64,000 bases of DNA from NCBI GenBank assembly GCA_903898785.1, contig CAIUGU010000244.1:1-64000 (forward strand). The letters are read 5' to 3'. Each line of letters opens with the position of its first letter. The first letter of the stretch is position 1. The translations under genes and the position numbers were made by a program. Source of the DNA: an uncultured Pseudomonadota bacterium. GTDB taxonomy: Bacteria; Pseudomonadota; Gammaproteobacteria; Steroidobacterales; Steroidobacteraceae. A model generated the notes under the pieces. That model saw only the letters and a list, made by a program, of their open reading frames with translations. It made no database searches and was not told where the DNA came from. Below, piece by piece: positions 31,247-41,870 of the stretch.

Positions 31247-33546
31247 GGCCGAATCATACCCTCAAGAAACCCGCCGATCCGCTCGCCGAGGTTCTCGAGC
31301 ACGTTACCTTCGCAGCCCGGCTTGGCCTCGATGGTCGCCCCCCGGGGGACGGCGACGTCCAGCACGTCAGCGGCACAGTCTGCGTTGGCGCGGAGTCCGC
31401 TCTGGTATTCAATCGTCGCTTCCTCGAGAGACTCAGGCAGGAACAGGTCCAGCGATGAGGTATTGAGTCCCCCCATGAGCTGCGACCACACGGCGAGCGC
31501 ACCCGAGGAGCCAGTCAGTCCCGTAGGGCTGTTGTCGTCGTAGCCTATCCACACGACCGCCAGGTGAGACCCGGAGAACCCGGCAAACCAGCTGTCGCGG
31601 TAGTCGGACGACGTGCCTGTCTTGCCGGCGACGACCAGCCCTGCCGGAATGCGGGCTCGTGCGGCCCGACCCGTGCCCTTGTTCATGACCTCAACGAGCA
31701 TACGATTGACCTGGTACACCGCAGCGGGATCTGCAAGCTGGGCGATCTCGAGCGGGAACGCCTGCAACGGTTTGCCCTGCGCGTCGACAACGGCACGCAC
31801 CGCGCGAAGCGGTGTGCGGAAACCGCCGTTTGCCAGCCCGTTGTACATCTGCGCCACTTCGAGCGGAGAGACATCGAGCGCGCCGAGCAATAACGCGGGC
31901 AACCTGGGCGGCTCCTTCTCCAGGCCGAGTTTGGTGAATTCGCGCGTCACCAGGGGCAGACCGACCTCCATTCCGAGGTGCACCGTCGCAAGGTTCATGG
32001 ACTGTGACAGCGCCCTGACCAGCGGGACGGGCCCGAACACTTCCTGCGTGATGTTCTGCGGGCGCCACTTCTGGCCGTTCGCGAGCTTCACCTCGATCGG
32101 GCTGTCCTCGACGATGCTGGCCGCGTGATAGCGGCCGGTCTCGATCGCCGCAAGATAGATCACGGGCTTGACGAGCGAACCGATCGAGCGCTTGGCGTCG
32201 AGGGCGCGATTGAACCCGTCGAATCCCACGCGCCGACCGCCGACCATCGCGCTGACGTCGCCGCTTTGTGGGGCGGTGACCACCACCACTCCCTCGAGCG
32301 GCTCCTTGCGTTGCTTCTTCCGCGCCTTGTCCAGGCGCTCGAGCTCTGCAGTGAGCGCCGATTCCGCGCTTGCCTGCACCAGCGGATCCAGCGTCGTGAA
32401 GATCTTGAGGCCGCCTTCCGTGAGATCCTCTTCGCGGTAGTCGCGCCGCAGCGTCCGACGCACAAAATCCAGGAAAGCCGGATAGTAGCCCGCAGCAAGC
32501 CGCCCGTTGCCTGCCAGGCCAAGAGGACGCTTGCTCGCCGCCTCGGCTTCCTTGGCAGGAACGACGTCGAACTCGGCGAGCAGCTGCAGGACCAGGTTGC
32601 GGCGTTCGAGCGCCCGCTTGGCGGAACGCCGCGGGTTGTAATAGGACGGTCCCCGTGCGACGGCGACGAGCAACGCCACCTCGTGGAGTTGCAACTCGGA
32701 CAGCGGCTTGCCGAAGTAATACTGGCTGGCGAGTCCGAAGCCGTGGATGGCCCGCTGGCCGTCCTGTCCAAGGTGGATCTCGTTGATATACGCCGTCATG
32801 AGGTCCGTCTTCTCGAAGCGCGCATCCAGGATGATCGCCATGAGCGCTTCTTCCGCCTTGCGTCCGAGCGTCTGGCGGCTGTCGAGGAAATAGCTCTTGA
32901 CGAGCTGCTGGGTCAGCGTCGAGCCCCCCTGCACGATCCGCCCCGCACGCATGTTGGCGAACATCGCCCGGAGAATGGCGACGGGATCGACGCCGAAATG
33001 CGCATCGAACTTGCGATCCTCGACGATCTTGAGCGCCGCGGGCAGCAGTGGCGGTATCTCCTCGGGCGTCACCACGACGCGGTCCTCGCCATGGATCGGG
33101 AAGATGCTGCCGATCAGCAGAGGATCCAGCCTGAAGACAGGCACCTCGGTACCAGAACGGTCTTCCAGCGCCGAGATGGTCCCTGCCTGCAAGGTCACCG
33201 TGATTGCCTGAGGCTCGCGGGTCTCGTCCCAGAACTGTACCCGCCGGCTCATGAACTCAAAGCGGTTGCCGCGCCTGCGGTAGGTTCCGGGGCGGTCCGC
33301 CTCGCCCGCCAGCTGGTACCCGAGCCGCTTGAGTTCCTGCTCGAACACGGCGGCACTGATCGGCTGGCCGACGTAGAGGTCGATGGGTTGAGCGAACACC
33401 TGCGCCGGCAGTGTCCAGCGCCGCCCCTCGAACTGCTGCGTAACGACACGGTCCAGATACGCCACGTAGACCGCGAAAAATGCCGCGAGGACGGCGACAG
33501 ACGCCAATCCGATCCGCAGTAGCAGCATTTTCCTGGTGCGTTTCAC
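31243..33546 (-). CDS. mrcB: Penicillin-binding protein 1b (bifunctional transglycosylase/transpeptidase)
   Basis: IVEDRKFDAHFGVDP, GGSTLTQQLVKSYFL, AKRSIGSLVKPVIYL (SxxK), KTGTSSDYRDSWFAGF. Confidence 0.97.
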   Translation of the reverse strand: MKRTRKMLLLRIGLASVAVLAAFFAVYVAYLDRVVTQQFEGRRWTLPAQVFAQPIDLYVGQPISAAVFEQELKRLGYQLAGEADRPGTYRRRGNRFEFMSRRVQFWDETREPQAITVTLQAGTISALEDRSGTEVPVFRLDPLLIGSIFPIHGEDRVVVTPEEIPPLLPAALKIVEDRKFDAHFGVDPVAILRAMFANMRAGRIVQGGSTLTQQLVKSYFLDSRQTLGRKAEEALMAIILDARFEKTDLMTAYINEIHLGQDGQRAIHGFGLASQYYFGKPLSELQLHEVALLVAVARGPSYYNPRRSAKRALERRNLVLQLLAEFDVVPAKEAEAASKRPLGLAGNGRLAAGYYPAFLDFVRRTLRRDYREEDLTEGGLKIFTTLDPLVQASAESALTAELERLDKARKKQRKEPLEGVVVVTAPQSGDVSAMVGGRRVGFDGFNRALDAKRSIGSLVKPVIYLAAIETGRYHAASIVEDSPIEVKLANGQKWRPQNITQEVFGPVPLVRALSQSMNLATVHLGMEVGLPLVTREFTKLGLEKEPPRLPALLLGALDVSPLEVAQMYNGLANGGFRTPLRAVRAVVDAQGKPLQAFPLEIAQLADPAAVYQVNRMLVEVMNKGTGRAARARIPAGLVVAGKTGTSSDYRDSWFAGFSGSHLAVVWIGYDDNSPTGLTGSSGALAVWSQLMGGLNTSSLDLFLPESLEEATIEYQSGLRANADCAADVLDVAVPRGATIEAKPGCEGNVLENLGERIGGFLEGMIRP

Positions 33547-33700
33547 TCGAAGGATCCTGTCTGGACGGGGTTGCCGGGCCCTTCAGGCGCGACGGCAGCG
33601 CGCAACGGTGCGCGGGCGATTCGACACCCGCAATTCTGGGTCACGCGCTTGCGTGATGGCAAGGTAAAAGGGCGGCGACGGCAGCCGCGGGAACTGTCTG

Positions 33701-35152
33701 CTATTTGCGCCAGAACGTCGGCGTAATCAGCACCAGCAGCGGGAATACCTCGAGTCGACCGAGCAGCATCGCAAGGATGCAGATCCACTTCCCCGGATCG
33801 CTGACGGAGGTGAAGTTGGAGGCAACATCGCCCAGCCCGGGGCCGACGTTGTTCATGGAGGTCGCAATGGCGGAAAACGCAGTGACCTGGTCCTCGCCGG
33901 TGGCCATCAACAGCACCATCAGCACGCCGAAACTGACGACATACACCGCAAAGAAACCCCAGATGCCGTCGATGACCCGCCACTCGAGGGCCTTGTTGCC
34001 GAGCTTGACCGGCATTTCGGCGCTCGGATGTACCAGCTTGAAGACTTCGCGACTGCCCTGCTTCCAGATCATCAGCCAGCGGACCACCTTCATGCCGCCG
34101 CCCGTCGAACCTGCGCAACCGCCTATGAACATCGTGAGTACGAGAATGAGCGGCAGTGCGCCTGGCCACAAGGCGAAATTGTCCGTGGTGAAGCCGGTGC
34201 TGGTTTGCACGGAAACCGCGTGCACCAGCGACACCCGCAGCGATTCTCCTGGACCGGACTTGAAGCCGGAGAGCCACAACGTGACAGTGCAGAGAAAAAC
34301 GCTTGTAGCGAGGATCCCCGTATAGGCCCGCCACTCCGGATCGCGCCAGTAGTCGCTGAGCCGCTTGTGACGCCAGGCGGTGAAGTGCAGGGAAAAGTTC
34401 ATTCCCCCGAGGAACATGAAAAAGACGGCGATCATCTCGATCGTGACGCTGTCGAAATACGCGAGGCTCGCATCGTGGGTGGAATAGCCCGCGGTAGACA
34501 GCGTCGCGAAGCTGTGCACGATGGCATCGAACAGCGTCATCCCCGCTGCCCAGTACGCCAGCGCGCAGGCCACCGTGATGGCGACGTAGATCAGCCAGAG
34601 AGCCTTGGCCGTCTCCGTGATTCTCGGCGTGAGCTTGGCGTCCTTCACCGGGCCTGGTGTTTCGGCTTTCAGCAGCTGCATGCCGCCGACGCCGAGCATC
34701 GGCAACAGCGCGACGGCCAGCACCACCATGCCGATGCCGCCGAACCAGCAGATCTGCTGGCGGTAATACAGTACTGACTGGGGCAGCGAATCGAGTCCAG
34801 TCAGCACCGTGGCGCCCGTGGTCGTGAATCCCGACACGGCTTCGAATACTGCATCGGTCAGTGTCATGTCGGGACGGTCCGAAAGCACCAGGGGCGCCGC
34901 GCCGGCAATGCCGAGCACCACCCAGAACAACGCGACGACGAGGAATCCGTCACGCAGTCGCAAGTCCCGGTGGCGGTCCCGTACCGGCCACCAGATCAGT
35001 GCGCCGACCGCAAGCAACGCCGCGAACGAATCGAGGAAAGGGCCCCAGTTGCCGTCGTGGTAATAGAGCGAGACCGCCACGGGCGGCAGCATCGTCACGC
35101 TGAAGATCATCAGCAACAGGCCGAGGATCCGCTGGACGACGGCGAGATTCAT
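33701..35152 (-). CDS. trkH: Trk potassium uptake membrane subunit TrkH
   Basis: EAVSGFTTTGATVL, FGGIGMVVLAVALLPMLGVGGMQLLKAETPGP, VSVQTSTGFTTDNF, FIGGCAGSTGGGMKVVR. Confidence 0.96.
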   Translation of the reverse strand: MNLAVVQRILGLLLMIFSVTMLPPVAVSLYYHDGNWGPFLDSFAALLAVGALIWWPVRDRHRDLRLRDGFLVVALFWVVLGIAGAAPLVLSDRPDMTLTDAVFEAVSGFTTTGATVLTGLDSLPQSVLYYRQQICWFGGIGMVVLAVALLPMLGVGGMQLLKAETPGPVKDAKLTPRITETAKALWLIYVAITVACALAYWAAGMTLFDAIVHSFATLSTAGYSTHDASLAYFDSVTIEMIAVFFMFLGGMNFSLHFTAWRHKRLSDYWRDPEWRAYTGILATSVFLCTVTLWLSGFKSGPGESLRVSLVHAVSVQTSTGFTTDNFALWPGALPLILVLTMFIGGCAGSTGGGMKVVRWLMIWKQGSREVFKLVHPSAEMPVKLGNKALEWRVIDGIWGFFAVYVVSFGVLMVLLMATGEDQVTAFSAIATSMNNVGPGLGDVASNFTSVSDPGKWICILAMLLGRLEVFPLLVLITPTFWRK

Positions 35153-35174
35153 GCAGCCGCCCCCGACCCGTGCT

Positions 35175-36563
35175 TCATCCCCGCCACCGCTTGGGGACTT
35201 CGAAGAGTCGCTCGACGGCCTCCACATGGCGCCGGTCGGTGAGGAACATGATGACGTGGTCGTCGCGCTCGATCACGGTGTCGTGATGGGCAATGATGAC
35301 CTCGTCGCCCCTCACGACGGCACCGATGGTGGCGCCGTCCGGCATCGCAATATCCTCGATGCGCCGCCCGATGACGCGGCTTTCGCCCTGGACACCGTGG
35401 GCAATCGCCTCGATCGCCTCCGCGGCGCCGCGGCGGAGCGAATGCACCTTGACGACATCGCCCCGCCGTACGTGCGCAAGGAGCGACCCGATGGTGACCA
35501 TCTGCGGGGACAGCGCCACATCGAGCGGGCCGTTCTCCATCAGTTCCGCGTAAGCCGGTCGGTTGATGAGCGCCATGACCTTGTGGCACCCGAGCCGCTT
35601 GGCCAGCATCGCCGAGAGGATGTTGGCCTCCTCCGAGTTCGTGAGCCCCACGAACACGTCGGACGAGTCGATGTTCTCCTCGAGCAGCAGTTCCTCATCC
35701 GCGGCATCGCCGTTCAGCACGATCGTGTTCGCGAGCTGCTCCGAAATGCGGCGCGCCCGCTTGAAATCGCGCTCGATCAGCTTGACCTGGTTCTCCTTCT
35801 CGAGGAGCTGCGCGAGCCTGAAGCCGATATTGCCGCCGCCCGCGATGACGATGCGCCGCACGGGGTCTTCCAGGCGCTGCATTTCATTCATCACGAGCCG
35901 GATATCCTTGCGCGCGGCCAGGAAGAAGACTTCGTCGCCGTGCTCGATGACCGTCTTGCCTTCAGGCTTGATGCTCTGCCCGCCGCGATAGATCGCCGCG
36001 ACGCGTGCATCGGTCCCTGGGATGTGTTCGCGCAGCGCCGACAGGTTCTGTCCGACCAGCAGGCCACCCTTCAGCGCGCGAGTGCCGACGAGACGCACCT
36101 TGCCGTCGGCAAAGTCGAGTACCTGCAGGGCACCGGGATAGCGGATCAGCCGGGCCACATGCTCCGTCACGAGCTGCTCGGGGCTGATGGTGACGTCCAC
36201 GGCGAAGGCACGATCCTCGTCCGTGAAGAGGCCCGAATGCTGGATGTAGTCGCCTGACCGGATGCGCGCGATGCGCGTGGCGTCCTTGTTGAACAGCTTC
36301 CAGACGACCTGGCACGCAACCATGTTCACTTCGTCGCTGTTGGTCAGCGCGATGATGACGTCCGCATCCATGGCGCCCGCGGCACTGAGCGTGCCGGGGT
36401 AGGCGGCATTGCCGACGACGGTGCGGATATCCAGCCGGTCCTGCAGGTCGCGCAGGAGCTCGTCATTCTGGTCGATGACGGTGACTTCGTTGGCTTCCTC
36501 GCGAGCGAGGTGATGAGCCGCCGTCTTGCCGACCTGACCCGCGCCGAGAATGATGATTTTCAC
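35175..36563 (-). CDS. trkA: Trk potassium transport NAD-binding subunit TrkA
   Basis: MKIIILGAGQVGKTAAHHLAREEANEVTVID; second Rossmann domain VIAGGGNIGFRLAQLLE. Confidence 0.97.
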   Translation of the reverse strand: MKIIILGAGQVGKTAAHHLAREEANEVTVIDQNDELLRDLQDRLDIRTVVGNAAYPGTLSAAGAMDADVIIALTNSDEVNMVACQVVWKLFNKDATRIARIRSGDYIQHSGLFTDEDRAFAVDVTISPEQLVTEHVARLIRYPGALQVLDFADGKVRLVGTRALKGGLLVGQNLSALREHIPGTDARVAAIYRGGQSIKPEGKTVIEHGDEVFFLAARKDIRLVMNEMQRLEDPVRRIVIAGGGNIGFRLAQLLEKENQVKLIERDFKRARRISEQLANTIVLNGDAADEELLLEENIDSSDVFVGLTNSEEANILSAMLAKRLGCHKVMALINRPAYAELMENGPLDVALSPQMVTIGSLLAHVRRGDVVKVHSLRRGAAEAIEAIAHGVQGESRVIGRRIEDIAMPDGATIGAVVRGDEVIIAHHDTVIERDDHVIMFLTDRRHVEAVERLFEVPKRWRG

Positions 36564-36698
36564 TGCTGCCTGCCTGTGGGGGCCTGCCGTCTTCCTAGCG
36601 GTCGCTTATCGCGAGGACGGCCTTGTTGCAGCGCATTGTAACCCAACTCCGGTGCAACGCACTGTCCGGCGGGTTTGCTGGAAGGACGGCAACGGCGT

Positions 36699-38852
36699 TC
36701 AGAGCGGTTCCAGGTTGGCGTAGGCGAGCATCAGCCACTTGGCTCCCTGCCGTTCGAAGTTCACGTGGACACGGGCGTGGCTACCCTGTCCTTCCAGCTC
36801 AAGCACGATGCCGTCGCCGAACTTGCCGTGGCGAACGCGCTGGCCAAGCTTGACCCCCGCAACCGGCTCCTCCTCCATCATGGGCTTGCGCGGCACAAAG
36901 ACCGGCCGCGACACCTGGATACGCGGGCGGACCTCCTCCAGCGTCTCGGCGGGCAACTCCCGAATGAAGCGTGAGGGCGACCCGTAACTGTCGACACCGT
37001 GAAGCCTGCGTTGCTCTGCGTATGTCAGGTACAGCTTCTGCATGGCACGGGTCAGGCCGACATAGCACAACCTGCGCTCTTCCTCGAGACGGGCCGGGTC
37101 CGTAGCCGAACGCTGGTGCGGAAACAGTCCTTCCTCCAGCCCGCACAGGAACACGAGCGGAAACTCGAGTCCCTTGGCCGAATGCAGCGTCATCATCTGG
37201 ACGCTGTCCTCCCATTGGTCCGCCTGCCCTTCGCCCGATTCAAGTACTGCGTGTGACAGGAATGCCGCCAGTGGAGACATGTCGCCCGTTTCCTCGGTGT
37301 CGAAACCGCGGGCCGCGGACACGAGTTCCTCCAGATTCTCGACCCGGGCCTCGCCGCGCTCGCCCTTCTCCTTCTGGTGATGGGCAATGACACCGCTCTG
37401 CTCGATGACGCGATCGACCTGCTCGTGCAATGCCAGGCCCTGCGTTTCCTTGTCGAGCCGCTCGATCAATGCAAGGAACGCATGCAGGCTGGTACCCGCC
37501 TTCACGCCGAGTTGCGTGAGCGTCGCGCCTGCCGCTTGCCACAGCGGACAGGCGTTGGCGCGGGCGTAGTCACGGACGGTGTCGAGCGTCTTGTTGCCGA
37601 TGCCGCGAGTCGGCAGGTTGACCACCCGTTCGAACGAGGCGTCGTCGGCACGGTTGAACATCAGTCGCAGGTACGCAAGCGCGTCCTTGATTTCCGCCCG
37701 CTCGAAGTAGCGCAGGCCTCCATAGACGCGGTAGGGCATGCGGGCAGCCAGCATCGCTTCTTCGAAGGCACGTGACTGTGCGTTCGAGCGGTAAAGGATC
37801 GCACAATCGCGCCGGTTGCCGCCCTTGGACGTCCACTCCCTGATGCGCTCGACGACGAAGTTGGCCTCATCGCGCTCGTTGTAGGCGGAATAGAGCCGGA
37901 CGGGCTCGCCCTTTTCACCGCTGGTCCAGAGGTTCTTGCCAAGGCGACCGCTGTTCTGCGCGATCAGCCCGTTCGCGGCGGCCAGGATGTTGCCCGTCGA
38001 GCGGTAGTTCTGTTCAAGGCGGAACATCTGCACATCGGGATAGTCACGGCGGAACTGGTGCAGGTTCTCGATCTTGGCGCCGCGCCACCCGTAGATCGAC
38101 TGGTCGTCATCGCCGACGACAAACGGAATGCCGGTGCTTCCGGTCACTTCCCTGAGCCACTTGTACTGGACCGTGTTCGTGTCCTGGAACTCGTCCACGA
38201 GGACATGGCGGAAGCGGGCACGGTAGTGTGCGGCGAGGTCCGGATTGTCCCTCCACAGTTCATACACGCGCAGCAGCAGCTCCGCGAAATCGATGACGCC
38301 GGCGCGATCCGAGGATTCCTGGTAAGCGGCATACAGGCGGATCAGTTGCTCGCGAGTCGGATCGCCGTCCGCCTTAAGGTGCTTGGGACGCAGTCCCTCG
38401 TCCTTCTGGGCGTTGATGAACCAGGTCACTTCCTTCGGCACCCAGCGGGCTTCGTCGAGATTGAGGGACTTGATGAGCTTGCGCACCGACCGCTGCTGGT
38501 CCTCTGCATCCAGGATCTGGAACGCCTGCGGCAGGCCGGCCTCGCGCCAATGCATGCGCAACAGCCGATGGGCGATGCCATGGAAGGTCCCCACCCAGAG
38601 CGGTGCCGCTGGGAGCGACAGCATCGCCTCGATGCGACTGCGCATCTCGCCCGCCGCCTTGTTCGTGAACGTGACGGCGAGGATGCTGTGCGGCGAGACG
38701 TTCTCGACCTGCACGAGCCAGGCGACGCGATGCGTCAGGACGCGGGTCTTGCCGCTGCCGGCGCCGGCGAGGACCAGGGTGGGTTTGAGCGGTGCCGCGA
38801 CTGCCTGGCGCTGGGCATCATTCAGGGAGTCAAGCAGTGGCGATAGGTCCAT
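36699..38852 (-). CDS. uvrD: DNA helicase II UvrD
   Basis: LNDAQRQAVAAPLKPTLVLAGAGSGKTRVLTHRVAWL; GDDDQSIYGWRGAKIENL; TLHSAKGLEFPLVFLCGLEEGLFPHQRS. Confidence 0.96.
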   Translation of the reverse strand: MDLSPLLDSLNDAQRQAVAAPLKPTLVLAGAGSGKTRVLTHRVAWLVQVENVSPHSILAVTFTNKAAGEMRSRIEAMLSLPAAPLWVGTFHGIAHRLLRMHWREAGLPQAFQILDAEDQQRSVRKLIKSLNLDEARWVPKEVTWFINAQKDEGLRPKHLKADGDPTREQLIRLYAAYQESSDRAGVIDFAELLLRVYELWRDNPDLAAHYRARFRHVLVDEFQDTNTVQYKWLREVTGSTGIPFVVGDDDQSIYGWRGAKIENLHQFRRDYPDVQMFRLEQNYRSTGNILAAANGLIAQNSGRLGKNLWTSGEKGEPVRLYSAYNERDEANFVVERIREWTSKGGNRRDCAILYRSNAQSRAFEEAMLAARMPYRVYGGLRYFERAEIKDALAYLRLMFNRADDASFERVVNLPTRGIGNKTLDTVRDYARANACPLWQAAGATLTQLGVKAGTSLHAFLALIERLDKETQGLALHEQVDRVIEQSGVIAHHQKEKGERGEARVENLEELVSAARGFDTEETGDMSPLAAFLSHAVLESGEGQADQWEDSVQMMTLHSAKGLEFPLVFLCGLEEGLFPHQRSATDPARLEEERRLCYVGLTRAMQKLYLTYAEQRRLHGVDSYGSPSRFIRELPAETLEEVRPRIQVSRPVFVPRKPMMEEEPVAGVKLGQRVRHGKFGDGIVLELEGQGSHARVHVNFERQGAKWLMLAYANLEPL

Positions 38853-38945
38853 GCGCTAGGTCCGGTGTGGGGTCGCGATTGTAGCGCAGATGGGCACGCC
38901 GTCCTCTGGTACGCTTGAGAGCAAAAGCGGATTGAGGATCGGGTC

Positions 38946-39707
38946 TTGAACAAAGCTCTCGCACGCGCAAGCGCCTTGCTCATGGTGGCAGCACTGGCGT
39001 CGGTCGCCGGCTGCCAGCGTGATGACAGCGCATCGGAAGCGCCATTGCCGGCGGCATCGGGTGCAGCGGCGGCCGGACCCGCCGTCACCGCCCCGGCTGC
39101 AGCCGATACGGAATCGAGCCTCGCCATCAAGCGCGGCATTGTTTCGCTGACTGCGGAGACGCGGGTCCTGCGATTGTGTGGCCAGAACGAGGATCTCTGG
39201 CTGGTGCAGCAGGACGACCTCACGATCGACGACACCTACGCAAGACTGGCCGGCGAACCGGGCACTCCTCTCTTTGTCGAAGTGCGCGGCGAGCGAGTCG
39301 CGTCCCCTCCCGGGACCGCCATTCCTGCGACGTTCAAGCAGGCCTTTGTCCCCGAAGAGCTCCTGTACGCTGGAGTGCCTGCCGAGGGAGGCGGTTGCAC
39401 GATGACGGTGCCCGCATATCGCGTCCTCGCGCGAGGCAACGAACCGTCCTGGTCAGTGGAGATCGGCAGCGACCAGCTCCTGCTGCGACAACCGCAAGAG
39501 CCGGCGCCTACCCGATTTTCCGTCCAGGAAACCCAGGATGCCGAAGGGTCCGTGACTTATCGCGGAGCCAGCGGCGACAAGACGCTGGAGATCACGGTCT
39601 CGAACAATCCTTGCAGCGACTCCATGTCCGGCGAGTATTTCGCGTATACGGCGGAGCTGAACCTGGGCGGCCGCAGCCTGCGAGGCTGCGCCAGGGTAGG
39701 CGAATAG
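38946..39707 (+). CDS. COG3650-like putative lipoprotein
   Basis: Lipobox LASVAGC; ARGNEPSWSVEIGSDQLLLRQP; VTYRGASGDKTLEITVSNNPCSDSMSGEYFAYTAELNLGGRSLRGCA. Confidence 0.75.
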   Translation: MNKALARASALLMVAALASVAGCQRDDSASEAPLPAASGAAAAGPAVTAPAAADTESSLAIKRGIVSLTAETRVLRLCGQNEDLWLVQQDDLTIDDTYARLAGEPGTPLFVEVRGERVASPPGTAIPATFKQAFVPEELLYAGVPAEGGGCTMTVPAYRVLARGNEPSWSVEIGSDQLLLRQPQEPAPTRFSVQETQDAEGSVTYRGASGDKTLEITVSNNPCSDSMSGEYFAYTAELNLGGRSLRGCARVGE

Positions 39708-39712
39708 CACAG

Positions 39713-40903
39713 TCACCTGAAGGACAGGCTGCGCCTGTGCGCAGTGGGGTCCAGCAACTTGAGGGCCAGGCCCGCGCCCAGCGCCAGCAGCGGGTCCGTG
39801 ATCGACGCAGACTGGTGTGGTTGCCACATCTGCAGCAACTCCACGACGAGCACGCCGCCGACCACCGCGTCGACAGCCATGTCCAGCGGGACCGCGGCCT
39901 CCTTCAGCAGCCACATCAACGCGCAGCAGAAGAACAGGAATGCCAGCAGCGCGCGAATGTCCACCGGCATGCCGGTCTCGATCCAGCCCAGGAACGGCCA
40001 CAGGTCGAACTCGCCCGGCGATCCCGAAAACGTGAAGGGTGCGAGCCGCTCGAACAGAAAGACGGCACTCACTGCACTGAACATCACCAGCCGGCGCGGC
40101 CTTGCTGACAACCGGTTGATGACCACCAGCGCGGGCAACAGCAGGAGGAGCGCGAGCAACTCCGACGGCACGAAGACCTGGCCTGCAAGCAGCAATCGCC
40201 CCACCAGTGCCGCAGTGATCAAGCCCAGCAACGCCTCCACACCCCCCTGCCGCGACGCGAGCGTGAGTACCGCCTGGGCGACGACGAGCCAGCATGCGAG
40301 ATAGCCCAGGGTGGCTGCGACCTCGACTTGTGGCGCGAACAGCGGAGCTAGCGCCGCCTTGATCTTTGCCAGCGAGAGTTGCGGCACGAACGGCGCGAAG
40401 CGCCACCCCATCCACAGCAGGATTACCACCAGGGCCGAGCGGTCACGGCGATTGCCGCCCACCGTCGGCATCGGAATGAGTCGGCTTATGGAGCGCCACG
40501 CGAAGCCGGCCGCTGTCCCGGCGAGCGTTCCCAGGGTGTTGAGGCTCAGGTCCGTGAGGCTCGGGACACGGGGCGAGATGAAGATCTGCGCAACTTCGAT
40601 GACCAGCGACAACGCTGCACCCAGGACAACGACCAGCAATGCAACCAGCAAGCGCCTCCTGCCCGGCTCGAACCACAGGAACAGGCAGAAGCCCAGCGGG
40701 ATGTAGAGCAGGACGTTGGAGACGCGGTCGCCGCGGCCGGCCCGGGCCCAGGACAGCTCGCGCAAGGCTGCGAGGAGTCCGCCATCGAACGCGTCCGGCT
40801 TGAAGTTGAACGGGTAGAGCGACCCATACGCGATCAGCGCCACGACGATGAGGAGCAACCAGGGAATCAGCGTCTTGGAGCGCGCAGGCTTCATCCTGTC
40901 CAA
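39713..40903 (-). CDS. VanZ-family membrane protein
   Basis: VLLYIPLGFCLFLWFEP and VIEVAQIFISPRVPSLTDLSLNTLGTLAGTAAG. Confidence 0.85.
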   Translation of the reverse strand: MDRMKPARSKTLIPWLLLIVVALIAYGSLYPFNFKPDAFDGGLLAALRELSWARAGRGDRVSNVLLYIPLGFCLFLWFEPGRRRLLVALLVVVLGAALSLVIEVAQIFISPRVPSLTDLSLNTLGTLAGTAAGFAWRSISRLIPMPTVGGNRRDRSALVVILLWMGWRFAPFVPQLSLAKIKAALAPLFAPQVEVAATLGYLACWLVVAQAVLTLASRQGGVEALLGLITAALVGRLLLAGQVFVPSELLALLLLLPALVVINRLSARPRRLVMFSAVSAVFLFERLAPFTFSGSPGEFDLWPFLGWIETGMPVDIRALLAFLFFCCALMWLLKEAAVPLDMAVDAVVGGVLVVELLQMWQPHQSASITDPLLALGAGLALKLLDPTAHRRSLSFR

Positions 40904-40928
40904 GATACCCCAGTTCGAGGCGGCGTAT

Positions 40929-41849
40929 TCAGATCCGGATCATCACGTAATGGTCGACGAGCAGCGCCGTGAACAATGCAGCCAGGTAGGTAATGGAGAA
41001 GCCGAACGTCTTCATCGGCAGCAGTTCGGTGGGCCTGTTCCAGAGGGCCAGCGCGTAGTAGATGAAGGCCCCGCCGAGGAGCACCGCGCTTGCCAGGTAG
41101 ATCAGGCCGCTCATGCCTGTCAGGTACGGCAGCATCGTGACGAGCACCAGCAGGATCGTGTACAGCAGGATGTGCAGCCGGGTGAACTCCACGCTGTAGA
41201 CGACGGGAAGCATGGGAATGCCTGCCTTGGCGTACTCATCGCGGCGCGCTATCGCGAGCGCCCAGAAGTGCGGCGGCGTCCACGTGAAGATGATCAGGAA
41301 CAGCAGCAGCGAATACGGATCGATGCTGTTCGTGACGGCAACCCACCCGAGGACGGGAGGGGCTGCGCCCGCGGCGCCGCCGATGACGATGTTCTGCGGG
41401 GTCGCATGCTTCAGCCACAAGGTATAGATGATCGCGTAGCCGATCAGCGAGCAGAACGTCAGGACCGCGGTCAGCCAGTTGACCAGGCTGACCAGCAAGA
41501 CGACGGACAGCACCGCGAGGACGCATGCGTAGGCGAGGGCGTGGCGCCCGGAGACGTGGCCGGAAGGGATCGGGCGATGGCGCGTCCGCGACATCTGCAG
41601 GTCGAACCGCCGATCGAGCACATGATTGATCGCTGCGGCCGAGGACGCTGCGAGGCCAATGCCAAGCGTGCCGAAGACCAGGGCACTGACGGGCGGCAGG
41701 CTGGGCGTTGCGAGCAGCATGCCGACAACGGCAGTAAATACGATCAGGAACACCACCCGCGGTTTCCCAAGCTCGTAGTAGTCCCGCCAGGTCGCGCCTG
41801 TCGCGGGCTGGAGGGGAGTAGCAAGCGGCAATTCAGTCTCGGTCGGCAT
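40929..41849 (-). CDS. cyoE: Protoheme IX farnesyltransferase (heme O synthase)
   Basis: YYELGKPRVVFLIVFTAVVGMLLA; INHVLDRRFDLQMSRTRHRPIPSG; GAAPPVLGW. Confidence 0.97.
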   Translation of the reverse strand: MPTETELPLATPLQPATGATWRDYYELGKPRVVFLIVFTAVVGMLLATPSLPPVSALVFGTLGIGLAASSAAAINHVLDRRFDLQMSRTRHRPIPSGHVSGRHALAYACVLAVLSVVLLVSLVNWLTAVLTFCSLIGYAIIYTLWLKHATPQNIVIGGAAGAAPPVLGWVAVTNSIDPYSLLLFLIIFTWTPPHFWALAIARRDEYAKAGIPMLPVVYSVEFTRLHILLYTILLVLVTMLPYLTGMSGLIYLASAVLLGGAFIYYALALWNRPTELLPMKTFGFSITYLAALFTALLVDHYVMIRI

Positions 41850-41870
41850 GAAGAGGGTCGGGCCCGGAGT

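Noticed and set aside
32125-33522. 465-aa plus-strand ORF
   Set aside because: Antisense to mrcB; composition of a shadow ORF
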